Assembly (NCBI GenBank): GCA_903888615.1
Contig: CAISUE010000030.1
Span: 1-52,769 of the forward strand
Origin: an uncultured Gammaproteobacteria bacterium
Lineage (GTDB): Bacteria; Pseudomonadota; Gammaproteobacteria; CAISUE01
Reading direction: 5' to 3'
DNA: 52,769 bases
This document shows, in pieces, positions 25,528 through 33,665 of the stretch (positions are counted from its first letter, which is position 1; every line of letters starts with the position of its first letter). The translations under genes and the position numbers were made by a program. Under the pieces are notes generated by a model. The model was given only the letters and a program-made list of their open reading frames with translations. It ran no database searches and was not told the DNA's origin.

Positions 25528-25643
25528 GGTCGGTTTTGTCATCTAATAAGAATAGACATTTCTGATCGATAAAATTTACTGCATACCAGCACCAATAGCT
25601 TAACCCAGACATTTTTATTCACAATAATATTAAAGGAAATCCC

Positions 25644-28259
25644 ATGTATCCTTCTACAGAATATAACCCTCTTAATCAAAATGATGATGAAGAATCAAAA
25701 TCAGTTGATTCGGAATCAAATGACAATCAAAATAAGGTAGGAGCATCAAAGGATAACCAAGCATCTTATTCTGAAGCAGAAGGCTCTTCTGACGAGGATA
25801 TTGAAAATCAACCAGAAGCAGGATTAGCTGCTTTAAATCCCTCTCTAATAAAGGACAATGTCTTAACAGAATTAGCCAGCCTTACATCAGACACAGAACA
25901 AACATTAAAAACCTACTTACAAAAAAATCCTACTCTTTTAGATTTAGACGCTAAGATTGATGCCTTCAGTAAGGATATCACTGCTGCTAAAGAAATAAAA
26001 AAACCCACAGCAGAACAAGAAAAAGCCATCGAAACAAAGAAAAAACTCTATAACTGGCTTATTCAATTCAAAGCAGGTCTTATCGTAACGCAATTGAATC
26101 AAACAACTGGTGCACAAACGACGTTATCTCTTTATCTTAAAGAGCACCCTGACATCCTTAATGCGGTTATTGCTAAATTGGCAGAAGAAACAACAACCCA
26201 TTTACCCTCTATCAAGGCAAATTTATGTAATCGCATGTGGGCCATCCAAGTTAAATTTGAGGTTTTAAACTTATCTGAAAAAGTGATGTCAGACGATGAT
26301 CAACGCTATTGGCGCAATGTCTTTTTTGCCTTCGCTAGCATATCCCTTTTGGCTGAAGTTGCTTATGGGGTTTTTCAACAAGAAATTACCACCCAAGGCC
26401 TCATTGGATTGGGCTGTGAGCCAACCGCTGCAAGAGCGTTGGGCGTTTTATTTGGTGGTGCTCTTGATTTTATCGGTAACATTTTTACTATCAGCCCTGC
26501 TAATAATGCCACAGATTTTGCCAATTCTTCTGTGACTAAACTTAAGCGTTTAGGATGGTTAAGTACGATTATTTTTGTTACTTCTTGCACGCTTTCTTAT
26601 CCTGTTGGTGCGGCAGGTGGCTTTGTTGGCATTTTGCCTTATATTACTTCTGACACAACGCCTGATTGGCAATTTTATTTACTTTCTGCGACTGTCGGGA
26701 CCCCTATGATTTTGAGTGGCATGGCTTATTACATCGGCTTTAACGGGCTTGCTGGTGCTAAAAGCTTGAGGGCTTTTGAAGACTTTATTGATTCTCCTAA
26801 GGTTAAGCGTGATTTATTTGAATCACACACCCTAGAAGTGACGGCTCGTGCTGCACAAACCACGTTAGAGGTAGGCAGTTTAGCCACCTATCGCTCAATG
26901 GGCTTTGCAGCAATTTCCGGCATGACATTAGATGCCATGGGTTTAAAAGGCCCTCAGGCGGAGACGATTAAATTAGCGGTAGCTGCCGCTGCTTTTTCAG
27001 GGACATTAGTTAATGTCCTCGGTACGCGAGCAATTAAAACGGTACAAACTTGGATGAATACCGAGTTTGCCCATATTAGGGCTACTGAAAAAACAGAACC
27101 TGAATTGATAGACTATGCGCATTTAAATATGCTCATTGCAGCGATAATGACCATCGGCTTAGCCGCCATCGTAAAAGCATATGCCAACAATGATTCGACC
27201 CAAGAACAATGGGTTAATCCTGCTATTGTTGGAACGCTGCTGTTGTTATTGGTTACGCTAGCGCATCGTAGTTTGGTTATGAACAAGAAAGCCTTAAAGG
27301 TAATGGGGCCTACAGAACTCGAAACACGGATTAACTCAGCCAAAGACGCCCAAAAAGCACTTGAAGCAACGGCATCTGCAATGACGCAGCCAGTAAGTGA
27401 GTCCACCTCTGCCGCTTTATGTTTAACCAATAACAGCGATTGCGATATTGAAGCGCAACAAGAACCTTTATTATCAAAAGAAGAAGCAGAAGCAGCAGCA
27501 GCAGCAAAAAAAGAACAACGCACAGAACGACTTACTGCCGCTGAAGAAGCGTTTGCTGCTTTGTCAAAAAGCTTTGAAAACCATTTATTATCACGTAGAA
27601 GCGCTATAGTTAGCGCTGGTGGTCGTGTAGCGCGTATACTTGGATTTTTAGATTTCACTAATTTTATTGCGACTATTGCGCATCAAGAAATCCCTATAAT
27701 GGCTACGTTAGGACTTGCGGGGGTAGTTGGTCCAGCCAATATACGGAATGAATACAAAATGTTTGATGATGGCATAAAAGAAACTGTGCTACAAAAAACA
27801 ACCGAGGCTTATATCGCTTATTGCATTGCCACTAAAAACGATACTCCAACAACTCGACTTAACTTTAGCCAATGGTCAAAATGTAATATTCCACTGCAAT
27901 ATCAATTGTATACAAAGAGCCGCGTTGAATACACCTTTGAAGAAATCGCTGCTGCCTTAGCGCGAAGAAGTGCAGAATTATCAGATGTGCCTGCAGAATT
28001 ATCAGATGTGCCTGCAGAATTATCAGATGCGCTTGACGCAAGAACTTATTTTAGTAAAAATCCAATGCAAGGATCCTCGGAAGCATCTAAGTCTATTTCT
28101 CTAATGTCCTCTAACGGAACGACACATGAATGGGCAATGACACTGACGGGAACACGCTACCAACATCCGGTTACTGAAGAAAAATATTCTCTTCAAGAGC
28201 TTAAAAATTTTGGTTACACAGAAGTCCAAAAAGAAGTCAATACCCCAGCTAACTATTAA
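25644..28259 (+). CDS. Large multi-membrane protein, effector-like, unknown function
   Basis: An 871-residue protein I do not recognise. The first 60 residues are acidic and Ser/Asn/Asp-rich. A mixed helical region follows to about 215. Then come some seven or eight hydrophobic segments, at about 225-243, 251-282, 304-332, 345-367, 443-462, 494-514, 527-548 and 671-695. An Ala/Glu-rich coiled stretch lies at about 612-650, and a 7-residue repeat (AELSDVP) near 777-797. The tail is polar and Glu-containing, as in many Dot/Icm substrates. Start at 25644 has AAAGGAA upstream. It has its own promoter and a terminator, and it separates amgK/dusA from murU, like an inserted accessory gene. Confidence 0.8.
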   Translation: MYPSTEYNPLNQNDDEESKSVDSESNDNQNKVGASKDNQASYSEAEGSSDEDIENQPEAGLAALNPSLIKDNVLTELASLTSDTEQTLKTYLQKNPTLLDLDAKIDAFSKDITAAKEIKKPTAEQEKAIETKKKLYNWLIQFKAGLIVTQLNQTTGAQTTLSLYLKEHPDILNAVIAKLAEETTTHLPSIKANLCNRMWAIQVKFEVLNLSEKVMSDDDQRYWRNVFFAFASISLLAEVAYGVFQQEITTQGLIGLGCEPTAARALGVLFGGALDFIGNIFTISPANNATDFANSSVTKLKRLGWLSTIIFVTSCTLSYPVGAAGGFVGILPYITSDTTPDWQFYLLSATVGTPMILSGMAYYIGFNGLAGAKSLRAFEDFIDSPKVKRDLFESHTLEVTARAAQTTLEVGSLATYRSMGFAAISGMTLDAMGLKGPQAETIKLAVAAAAFSGTLVNVLGTRAIKTVQTWMNTEFAHIRATEKTEPELIDYAHLNMLIAAIMTIGLAAIVKAYANNDSTQEQWVNPAIVGTLLLLLVTLAHRSLVMNKKALKVMGPTELETRINSAKDAQKALEATASAMTQPVSESTSAALCLTNNSDCDIEAQQEPLLSKEEAEAAAAAKKEQRTERLTAAEEAFAALSKSFENHLLSRRSAIVSAGGRVARILGFLDFTNFIATIAHQEIPIMATLGLAGVVGPANIRNEYKMFDDGIKETVLQKTTEAYIAYCIATKNDTPTTRLNFSQWSKCNIPLQYQLYTKSRVEYTFEEIAAALARRSAELSDVPAELSDVPAELSDALDARTYFSKNPMQGSSEASKSISLMSSNGTTHEWAMTLTGTRYQHPVTEEKYSLQELKNFGYTEVQKEVNTPANY
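27971..28033 (+). repeat. Three 21-base tandem repeats in the coding sequence
   Basis: The unit GCAGAATTATCAGATGTGCC plus T occurs twice identically (27971-27991, 27992-28012). A third copy (28013-28033) ends GCGCTT. It encodes AELSDVP, AELSDVP, AELSDAL and points to recent slippage. Confidence 0.9.
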
Positions 28260-28268
28260 CCCCCCTAC

Positions 28269-28298
28269 ACCCTCAGCTTTAAGTGGCTGGGGGTTTTT
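28269..28298 (+). terminator. Rho-independent terminator
   Basis: CCCTCAGC (28270-28277) pairs with GCTGGGGG (28286-28293), with one T-G wobble and an 8-base loop, followed by TTTTT. It begins about ten bases after the stop of the 871-residue protein gene. Confidence 0.85.
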
Positions 28299-28394
28299 CG
28301 TTTGATGTAGTGCCATACGGCGGGCCTAGGTATAAAGGACCGGATTGGCCGCAAGCGGTCAAGAACAACGTTAAAACCATCAGCAATAATTTAT

Positions 28395-29054
28395 TCATAC
28401 CATTCCATTTATTAACCATTCATATTCAGTCACAGTGCCCACATTATAATACACCCCTGTATACAATTCCCCACTGGCTTGGCCACTGGCGATTGCTGAC
28501 TGAAACAATTCAGTCATACTGTAAGCAGGCGTTATGAGCACACACGGATTTATCAAAGCAATCGCACCAAATGTGTATTTTTGCTTAACTGTTAACATCA
28601 ACTTGCCTTCTTTAATACCCCAGTCACCTTGATGATGATAGGGAGGATTTAACACCATCACCGCATGCAATAAATGCTCGTGTAAACCCCGTTGCAATAA
28701 AGACTTAAAATCATAATCACATACCACATCGCCACTGACTAATAAAAAAGGCGCTTGACCTAATAACGGTGCAGCATGAACGATTCCCCCACCGGCACCC
28801 AGCATAATCGTTTCATGTGACCAAAGAATGTCTACGCCATAAGCACGGCCATCCCCTAAAACGTCGATAAATTGTTCAGCCAAATAACAGGTATTAATTA
28901 CGCAGCGCTCAATACCTGCTGAGCGTAATTGCATTAAAAGTCGTACGATCATAGGCACGCCATCAATCGGTAATAACGGTTTAGGCACCTTATCAGTATA
29001 AGGCCGCAAGCGTTCGCCACGGCCAGCTGCCAAAATCATCGCGGTTTTAATCAT
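28395..29054 (-). CDS. murU: N-acetylmuramate alpha-1-phosphate uridylyltransferase
   Basis: A 219-residue nucleotidyltransferase. The N-terminus MILAAGRGERLRPYTDKVPK holds the nucleotide loop, followed by KPLLPIDGVPMIVRLL. Further segments are ETIMLGAGGGIVHA and the metal aspartate in LLVSGDVVCDYDF. Length and the LGAGGGI segment fit MurU, which makes UDP-MurNAc from MurNAc-1-phosphate in the recycling route that bypasses de novo MurA/MurB. Its partner kinase is encoded 4 kb away at 23441-24448, whereas in pseudomonads the two genes are adjacent. It is divergent from ileS. Confidence 0.88.
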   Translation of the reverse strand: MIKTAMILAAGRGERLRPYTDKVPKPLLPIDGVPMIVRLLMQLRSAGIERCVINTCYLAEQFIDVLGDGRAYGVDILWSHETIMLGAGGGIVHAAPLLGQAPFLLVSGDVVCDYDFKSLLQRGLHEHLLHAVMVLNPPYHHQGDWGIKEGKLMLTVKQKYTFGAIALINPCVLITPAYSMTELFQSAIASGQASGELYTGVYYNVGTVTEYEWLINGMV

Positions 29055-29111
29055 TGTTAAATGCCTGTTTATGTTAATATTGCCGATCTTGTCATTTCCA
29101 GATCACGCCTC

Positions 29112-31946
29112 ATGTCCGATTATAAACACACCTTAAACTTACCGGAAACCGATTTTCCGATGAAAGCCAATTTGGCGCAACGCGAACCCACTTTATTAGC
29201 GCATTGGCAAGACATCGATCTTTACCAACAATTGCGCGATTTACGGGCCAATGCCCCACGTTATATTTTACACGATGGTCCGCCTTATGCTAACGGTAGC
29301 ATTCATATCGGTCACGCCGTCAATAAAATTTTAAAAGATATCATTGTCAAAGCGAAATCGTTGAGTGGTTTCGATGCACCTTATGTGCCGGGTTGGGATT
29401 GCCACGGCTTACCGATTGAACTCAATGTCGAAAAAAAACTTGGCAAAACCAAAGCAGCCGCTGCCGATTTTCGTGCTGCTTGTCGTGCTTATGCTGCAAC
29501 GCAAATCGATGACCAACGCACTTCATTTAAACGCTTAGGCTTGCTGGGTGATTGGAAAAACCCCTATCGCACCATGGATTTTGCTTATGAAGCCAATACG
29601 GTCCGATCCCTCGCAACCTTGATTCATAATGGTCATTTGCACAAAGGATTCAAACCGGTGCATTGGTGTTTGGATTGCGCATCAGCCCTAGCGGAAGCAG
29701 AAGTCGAATACATCGACAAACAGTCTGATGCCATCGATGTAGCGTTTAAGGTCATCGATCTTAACGATTTAGCCTTACGTTTACGTATTACTTTAACACC
29801 CAACCACCACGTGACTGTACCGATTTGGACAACGACGCCTTGGACGTTACCTGCTAATGAAGCGGTGGCATTGAATCCTGAACTTGACTACGGTTTGATT
29901 CGCATCAGCGATACTCAGTATTTGATTTTAGCTGAAGCCTTGACTATGGCTTGCTTAAGCCGCTATGGTTTGACTGCATCGGCAATCATCACGACCTTTG
30001 CTGGCAAAGCGTTAGAGCACCTCAGCTTACAACACCCTTTTCTCGTTAAACACGTAAAAGTCATTCTCGGTGACCATGTGAACTTAGAGGCGGGAACCGG
30101 TGCAGTCCATACTGCCCCTGCCCATGGCACGGAAGATTACCAAGTCGGATTGCGTTATCAATTACCGGTCAATAATCCAGTTGGCAGCAATGGTTGCTTT
30201 AAAGAAGGCACCCCGATGCTTGCAGGCCTTCATGTGACGCGTGCCAATGCGGTTATTCTCGAATTATTAAAAACTAATGGCGTGCTACTGGCTCATGAAA
30301 AAATCCACCATAGTTTTCCGCATTGTTGGCGCCATAAAACACCCTTGATTTTTAGAGCCACCCCCCAGTGGTTTATCAGCATGGATCAAGCATCATTAAG
30401 AACGCAAGCGTTAAATGCCATTGATACTGTGGAGTGGCTCCCGGATTGGGGTAAGCAACGCATTGAAGGCATGATCGACGGCCGGCCCGATTGGTGCATC
30501 TCTCGACAACGCACTTGGGGTGTACCAATCCCCTTATTCACGCATAAAATCACTGGGGAATTGCATCCTCGCACCGCTGAAATTATCGAACACGTCGCGC
30601 TCTTGATTGAGCAAAGCGGAGTGGAAGCGTGGTTTTCAACTAGCGCCGAGACGTTAATTGGGACTGATGCTATTCATTATGATAAAGCCACTGATATTCT
30701 CGATGTGTGGTTTGATTCAGGTAGTTCACATTATGCCGTGTTAAGTCAACGACCCGAATTAAATTTTCCCGCCGATCTTTATTTGGAAGGTTCTGATCAA
30801 CATCGCGGTTGGTTTCAATCGTCGTTATTAACGTCCGTAGGTATGCAAGGTAGCGCGCCTTATAAAACCGTGTTAACGCATGGCTTTACAGTCGATGGAC
30901 AGGGCCGAAAAATGTCAAAATCCTTAGGCAATGTGATCGCCCCTGAAAAAGTCATTCAACATCTCGGGGCCGATGTCTTACGCTTGTGGGTTGCATCGAC
31001 CGATTATCGCAGTGAAATGGCAGTCTCCGATGATATTTTAAAACGTACTGCCGATACGTATCGACGTATTCGCAATACCGCCCGTTATTTATTAGCCAAT
31101 TTGCATGATTTTGAGCCCGCGCATGATTTATTAGCCGGTGAACAATTGCTGATTTTAGATGCTTGCTTATTAGCACGCGCTAAATTGTTACAAACTGAGA
31201 TTAGGTGCGCTTATGACCACTTTGAATTTCACCTCATTATTCAAAAAATTCAACAATTTTGTTCGATTGAATTGGGTTCATTTTATCTTGATATCACCAA
31301 AGATCGCCAATATACTTGCCAAACAAAGAGTCTAGCACGACGCTCATCGCAAACTGTGATATACCATTTAATTCAGTTAATGACGCGTTGGTTAGCGCCT
31401 ATTTTGAGTTTTACAGCGGAAGAATTATGGCAACATTTGCCAAAACAAGCCGCCGCTTCGGTATTGTTGAGTGAATGGTATCAAGAAACACCGAGTGATG
31501 GGGCTTTAACGCACGCGATGCAAGGCTTTGATTTAGTGAAATTGGAGCTTGCGCTTAATGCACGACAAACCGTCAACAAAGCTTTGGAGCAAGCGCGTCA
31601 AGCCGGTGCCATTGGCTCTAGTTTAGATGCCGCTGTGACGCTATTTGTCAACAAAGGTAGTGAGCTCGATAAACTCTTGAGCCCATTGGGTGCTGAACTG
31701 CGCTTTTTCTTAATCACTTCAGAAGCGAGCCTTAGCTATGAAACGCATGAAAATATGGATAATTTACTCTTAACACAATACAATAGTGAGTTTTTAAGTG
31801 TAAACGTGGTATTGGCGGCGACAGCAAAATGTAATCGGTGCTGGCAACATCAAGCTTCTGTCGGTACCTTTCACGAGCATCCAGACTTATGTGCGCGCTG
31901 CCATGACAATGTCTATGGAATAGGTGAAACGAGAATTTGGTGTTAG
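29112..31946 (+). CDS. ileS: Isoleucyl-tRNA synthetase
   Basis: A 944-residue class I aminoacyl-tRNA synthetase that charges tRNA-Ile. The HIGH motif is at about residues 65-68 (SIHIGH), preceded by LHDGPPYANG. The editing domain has PIWTTTPWTLPANEAVALN. The KMSKS loop (GRKMSKSLGN) is near residue 600. A C-terminal zinc site is visible in CNRCWQH and CARCHD. ATG 29112 is chosen because MSDYKHTLNLPETDFPMKANL is the usual bacterial start; the frame is open from 29061. A terminator follows directly. Confidence 0.96.
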   Translation: MSDYKHTLNLPETDFPMKANLAQREPTLLAHWQDIDLYQQLRDLRANAPRYILHDGPPYANGSIHIGHAVNKILKDIIVKAKSLSGFDAPYVPGWDCHGLPIELNVEKKLGKTKAAAADFRAACRAYAATQIDDQRTSFKRLGLLGDWKNPYRTMDFAYEANTVRSLATLIHNGHLHKGFKPVHWCLDCASALAEAEVEYIDKQSDAIDVAFKVIDLNDLALRLRITLTPNHHVTVPIWTTTPWTLPANEAVALNPELDYGLIRISDTQYLILAEALTMACLSRYGLTASAIITTFAGKALEHLSLQHPFLVKHVKVILGDHVNLEAGTGAVHTAPAHGTEDYQVGLRYQLPVNNPVGSNGCFKEGTPMLAGLHVTRANAVILELLKTNGVLLAHEKIHHSFPHCWRHKTPLIFRATPQWFISMDQASLRTQALNAIDTVEWLPDWGKQRIEGMIDGRPDWCISRQRTWGVPIPLFTHKITGELHPRTAEIIEHVALLIEQSGVEAWFSTSAETLIGTDAIHYDKATDILDVWFDSGSSHYAVLSQRPELNFPADLYLEGSDQHRGWFQSSLLTSVGMQGSAPYKTVLTHGFTVDGQGRKMSKSLGNVIAPEKVIQHLGADVLRLWVASTDYRSEMAVSDDILKRTADTYRRIRNTARYLLANLHDFEPAHDLLAGEQLLILDACLLARAKLLQTEIRCAYDHFEFHLIIQKIQQFCSIELGSFYLDITKDRQYTCQTKSLARRSSQTVIYHLIQLMTRWLAPILSFTAEELWQHLPKQAAASVLLSEWYQETPSDGALTHAMQGFDLVKLELALNARQTVNKALEQARQAGAIGSSLDAAVTLFVNKGSELDKLLSPLGAELRFFLITSEASLSYETHENMDNLLLTQYNSEFLSVNVVLAATAKCNRCWQHQASVGTFHEHPDLCARCHDNVYGIGETRIWC

Positions 31947-31954
31947 CTACTTAA

Positions 31955-31997
31955 AAAAAGCCCAACACCTTGTTATTATTAGAGGTGCGGGGCTTTT
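31955..31997 (+). terminator. Rho-independent terminator after ileS
   Basis: An AAAAGCCC arm pairs with GGGCTTTT, and within it CACCT pairs with AGGTG around a loop containing TTGTTATTATT. It ends in a short T run and starts about ten bases after the ileS stop. Confidence 0.8.
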
Positions 31998-32094
31998 CAG
32001 TTCCAGCTTAGTGTTATTATTATCGCTGTGGGCTTTTCACTGCTACCGGCTTATTGTTATCAGTTAAGCTTGTGGCCATAGTACATCGCCGAAG

Positions 32095-32114
32095 CTTAAG
32101 GCAAGCTTAAGCAT
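32095..32114 (+). promoter_or_regulatory. Degenerate PmrA-box-like repeat, distal
   Basis: CTTAAGGCA-AG-CTTAAGCAT keeps CTTAA in both halves at the 11-base phase of PmrA sites, but the last four bases of each half match poorly. It may be a second binding site or simply one of several AAGCTTAAG copies here. Confidence 0.2.
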
Positions 32115-32234
32115 TTTAGTCATGAGGTATTATTTTTTCATAACACGTTAAACCAGGCATTCACAAAACATCGATTTGATAAAAAAACCAAGGCCTAACC
32201 CTTATCTTCACGGTTTACAAGTAATTTATTTTTT

Positions 32235-32254
32235 CTTAAGTATTCGTTAATAAT
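32235..32254 (+). promoter_or_regulatory. PmrA-box-like repeat, proximal
   Basis: CTTAAGTAT-TC-GTTAATAAT has two TTAA cores 11 bases apart and matches 13 of 18 remembered consensus positions. It lies directly upstream of a TAGAAT -10 (32262-32267), where an activator replacing a poor -35 would bind. Confidence 0.35.
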
Positions 32255-32309
32255 TGTGGCGTAGAATGATGACCGCCATATATAAATTGGCCTCGAATTA
32301 ACCAAAAAA

Positions 32310-33665
32310 ATGAGATGTGCGACCATGCCACCGAAAAAAGATTTAACCAAGACTGCTTATGCTTTACCTGAGCTTACATCAGATAATCAAGCAGTCATTG
32401 TACCTTTAAGTATTGGTACGGAATATCATAGAAATCCTTCGTTACTTAAGAGTTTTTTTAACACGTTGGGCGAAAAAACGCAATTAGGACATATTAAGGA
32501 AGTCACTCTTATCATTGGCGATACACTGCAAGCCTATAACCTATTATTTAATGTGGAACTTGCTACTGCTGTGCCTGCCTTGCCCACAGACGAAACTTCT
32601 ATTGAATTAAAAACAACGTATTTAACAGCCCTTGACCAATGGCATATCAGCAACAATGAATCTATTACCGCCGCAAAAACAACCGCCTTGCAAAAAGGCA
32701 CTGCTTGGTTAATTGAAAATAAAACTAATATAAAAAACTTAAAAAGAACATTTTCAAACATTTCCTCTGTTTCAGGAACATTTACCCCTGTCGATGAAAT
32801 AACCAATGTGACTCTGTTACGTTGGAATGATTGCCTCAAACTAAATGCAGAAGACAGTAAAAATGTTGCCAGCAAAATTCGTGATGCTTATATTCATAAC
32901 GAAAGTTTTAGTCGTGTCATCAATCAGTTAGTCAGAGAAGTTAGTGACCGAAAATCTTTGCCTGATGCTACTGAAGCACAAAAATCACAAAATCAAATGT
33001 GTTGCACTGCTTATGTCTTTGAAGAATTAACCATTTTTTCAAAATGGATGCAAGCTAATCAATGGGATTGCATGATTTATCCTTTTAATAAATCTCCACT
33101 CAATAACGATGTATTTAACTTATTGACAGCTATTTCTGCTGTTCCTGCTGAATCAAAAACATTAATGGCAATTAATGCGCTAATAACCAGTAAAGACGAA
33201 ATTAAACGACTTAAAGAATCCGATATAACGCGGTTAAAATTAGCAAAAACTGAACGTGACCAATTACGTCAAGTGGAACCTAGCTCAACTGAAACCATTA
33301 CCTCTGCTTGTACAACATCATCAAGTTCATCAGAGAGTAGCCATAGCCGTCACGCGAGTAAAAATTCAAGTCAACATTCCAGTCCAAAAGTAAGCCCGGG
33401 CACGAGCCCACCCAATGATTCAACAATTTTTTTAAATCTGTTTTTCACAGCAGCACAAGACCCTGCAGCTTCAAAAGCGCTAAGAAAAGTACTAGATGGC
33501 GTGGAAGAACTTCAGAGGCTTCAGAGACTTCAGCTTACCAAAGCAAATAAGCCACCTTCGCCCCCTAAAAGTGAAGCTGCATCGAGCATTCATGAATCTT
33601 CCCCTATCATTCATGATAAATTATCAACTGACGCATCAACCTCAAACATAGCCACTAATGTCTAA
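32310..33665 (+). CDS. Uncharacterised effector-like protein with Ser/Pro-rich tail
   Basis: A 451-residue soluble protein with no recognised family. Residues 1-315 are mixed alpha-helical in composition. A Ser/Thr/His-rich low-complexity stretch (about 328-372) and a Pro/Ser-rich end (about 425-451) follow. It has no membrane segment or signal peptide. ATG 32325 (MPPKKDL) is an alternative start. Its last eight bases overlap the start of the histidine kinase gene, so the two are translationally coupled. The disordered Ser-rich C-terminus and PmrA-like sites upstream suggest a secreted effector or a partner of the kinase; both are inference. Confidence 0.65.
   Translation: MRCATMPPKKDLTKTAYALPELTSDNQAVIVPLSIGTEYHRNPSLLKSFFNTLGEKTQLGHIKEVTLIIGDTLQAYNLLFNVELATAVPALPTDETSIELKTTYLTALDQWHISNNESITAAKTTALQKGTAWLIENKTNIKNLKRTFSNISSVSGTFTPVDEITNVTLLRWNDCLKLNAEDSKNVASKIRDAYIHNESFSRVINQLVREVSDRKSLPDATEAQKSQNQMCCTAYVFEELTIFSKWMQANQWDCMIYPFNKSPLNNDVFNLLTAISAVPAESKTLMAINALITSKDEIKRLKESDITRLKLAKTERDQLRQVEPSSTETITSACTTSSSSSESSHSRHASKNSSQHSSPKVSPGTSPPNDSTIFLNLFFTAAQDPAASKALRKVLDGVEELQRLQRLQLTKANKPPSPPKSEAASSIHESSPIIHDKLSTDASTSNIATNV

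Larger units (their letters stand above)
31998..32309 (+). other. Regulatory intergenic region upstream of the 451-residue protein gene
   Basis: About 310 AT-rich bases without a gene. It holds two CTTAA-N6-(C/G)TTAA elements (32095-32114 and 32235-32254) and a possible -10, TAGAAT, at 32262-32267. The downstream gene begins at 32310. Confidence 0.5.

Noticed and set aside
27113-27658. 181-codon minus-strand frame inside the 871-residue gene
   Set aside because: Composition (Ser, Ala, Val runs) is that of an antisense shadow, and the plus-strand frame is longer with a good start.
28283-28537. 84-codon plus-strand frame after the terminator
   Set aside because: It begins in the terminator stem and runs antisense into murU; no ribosome binding site.
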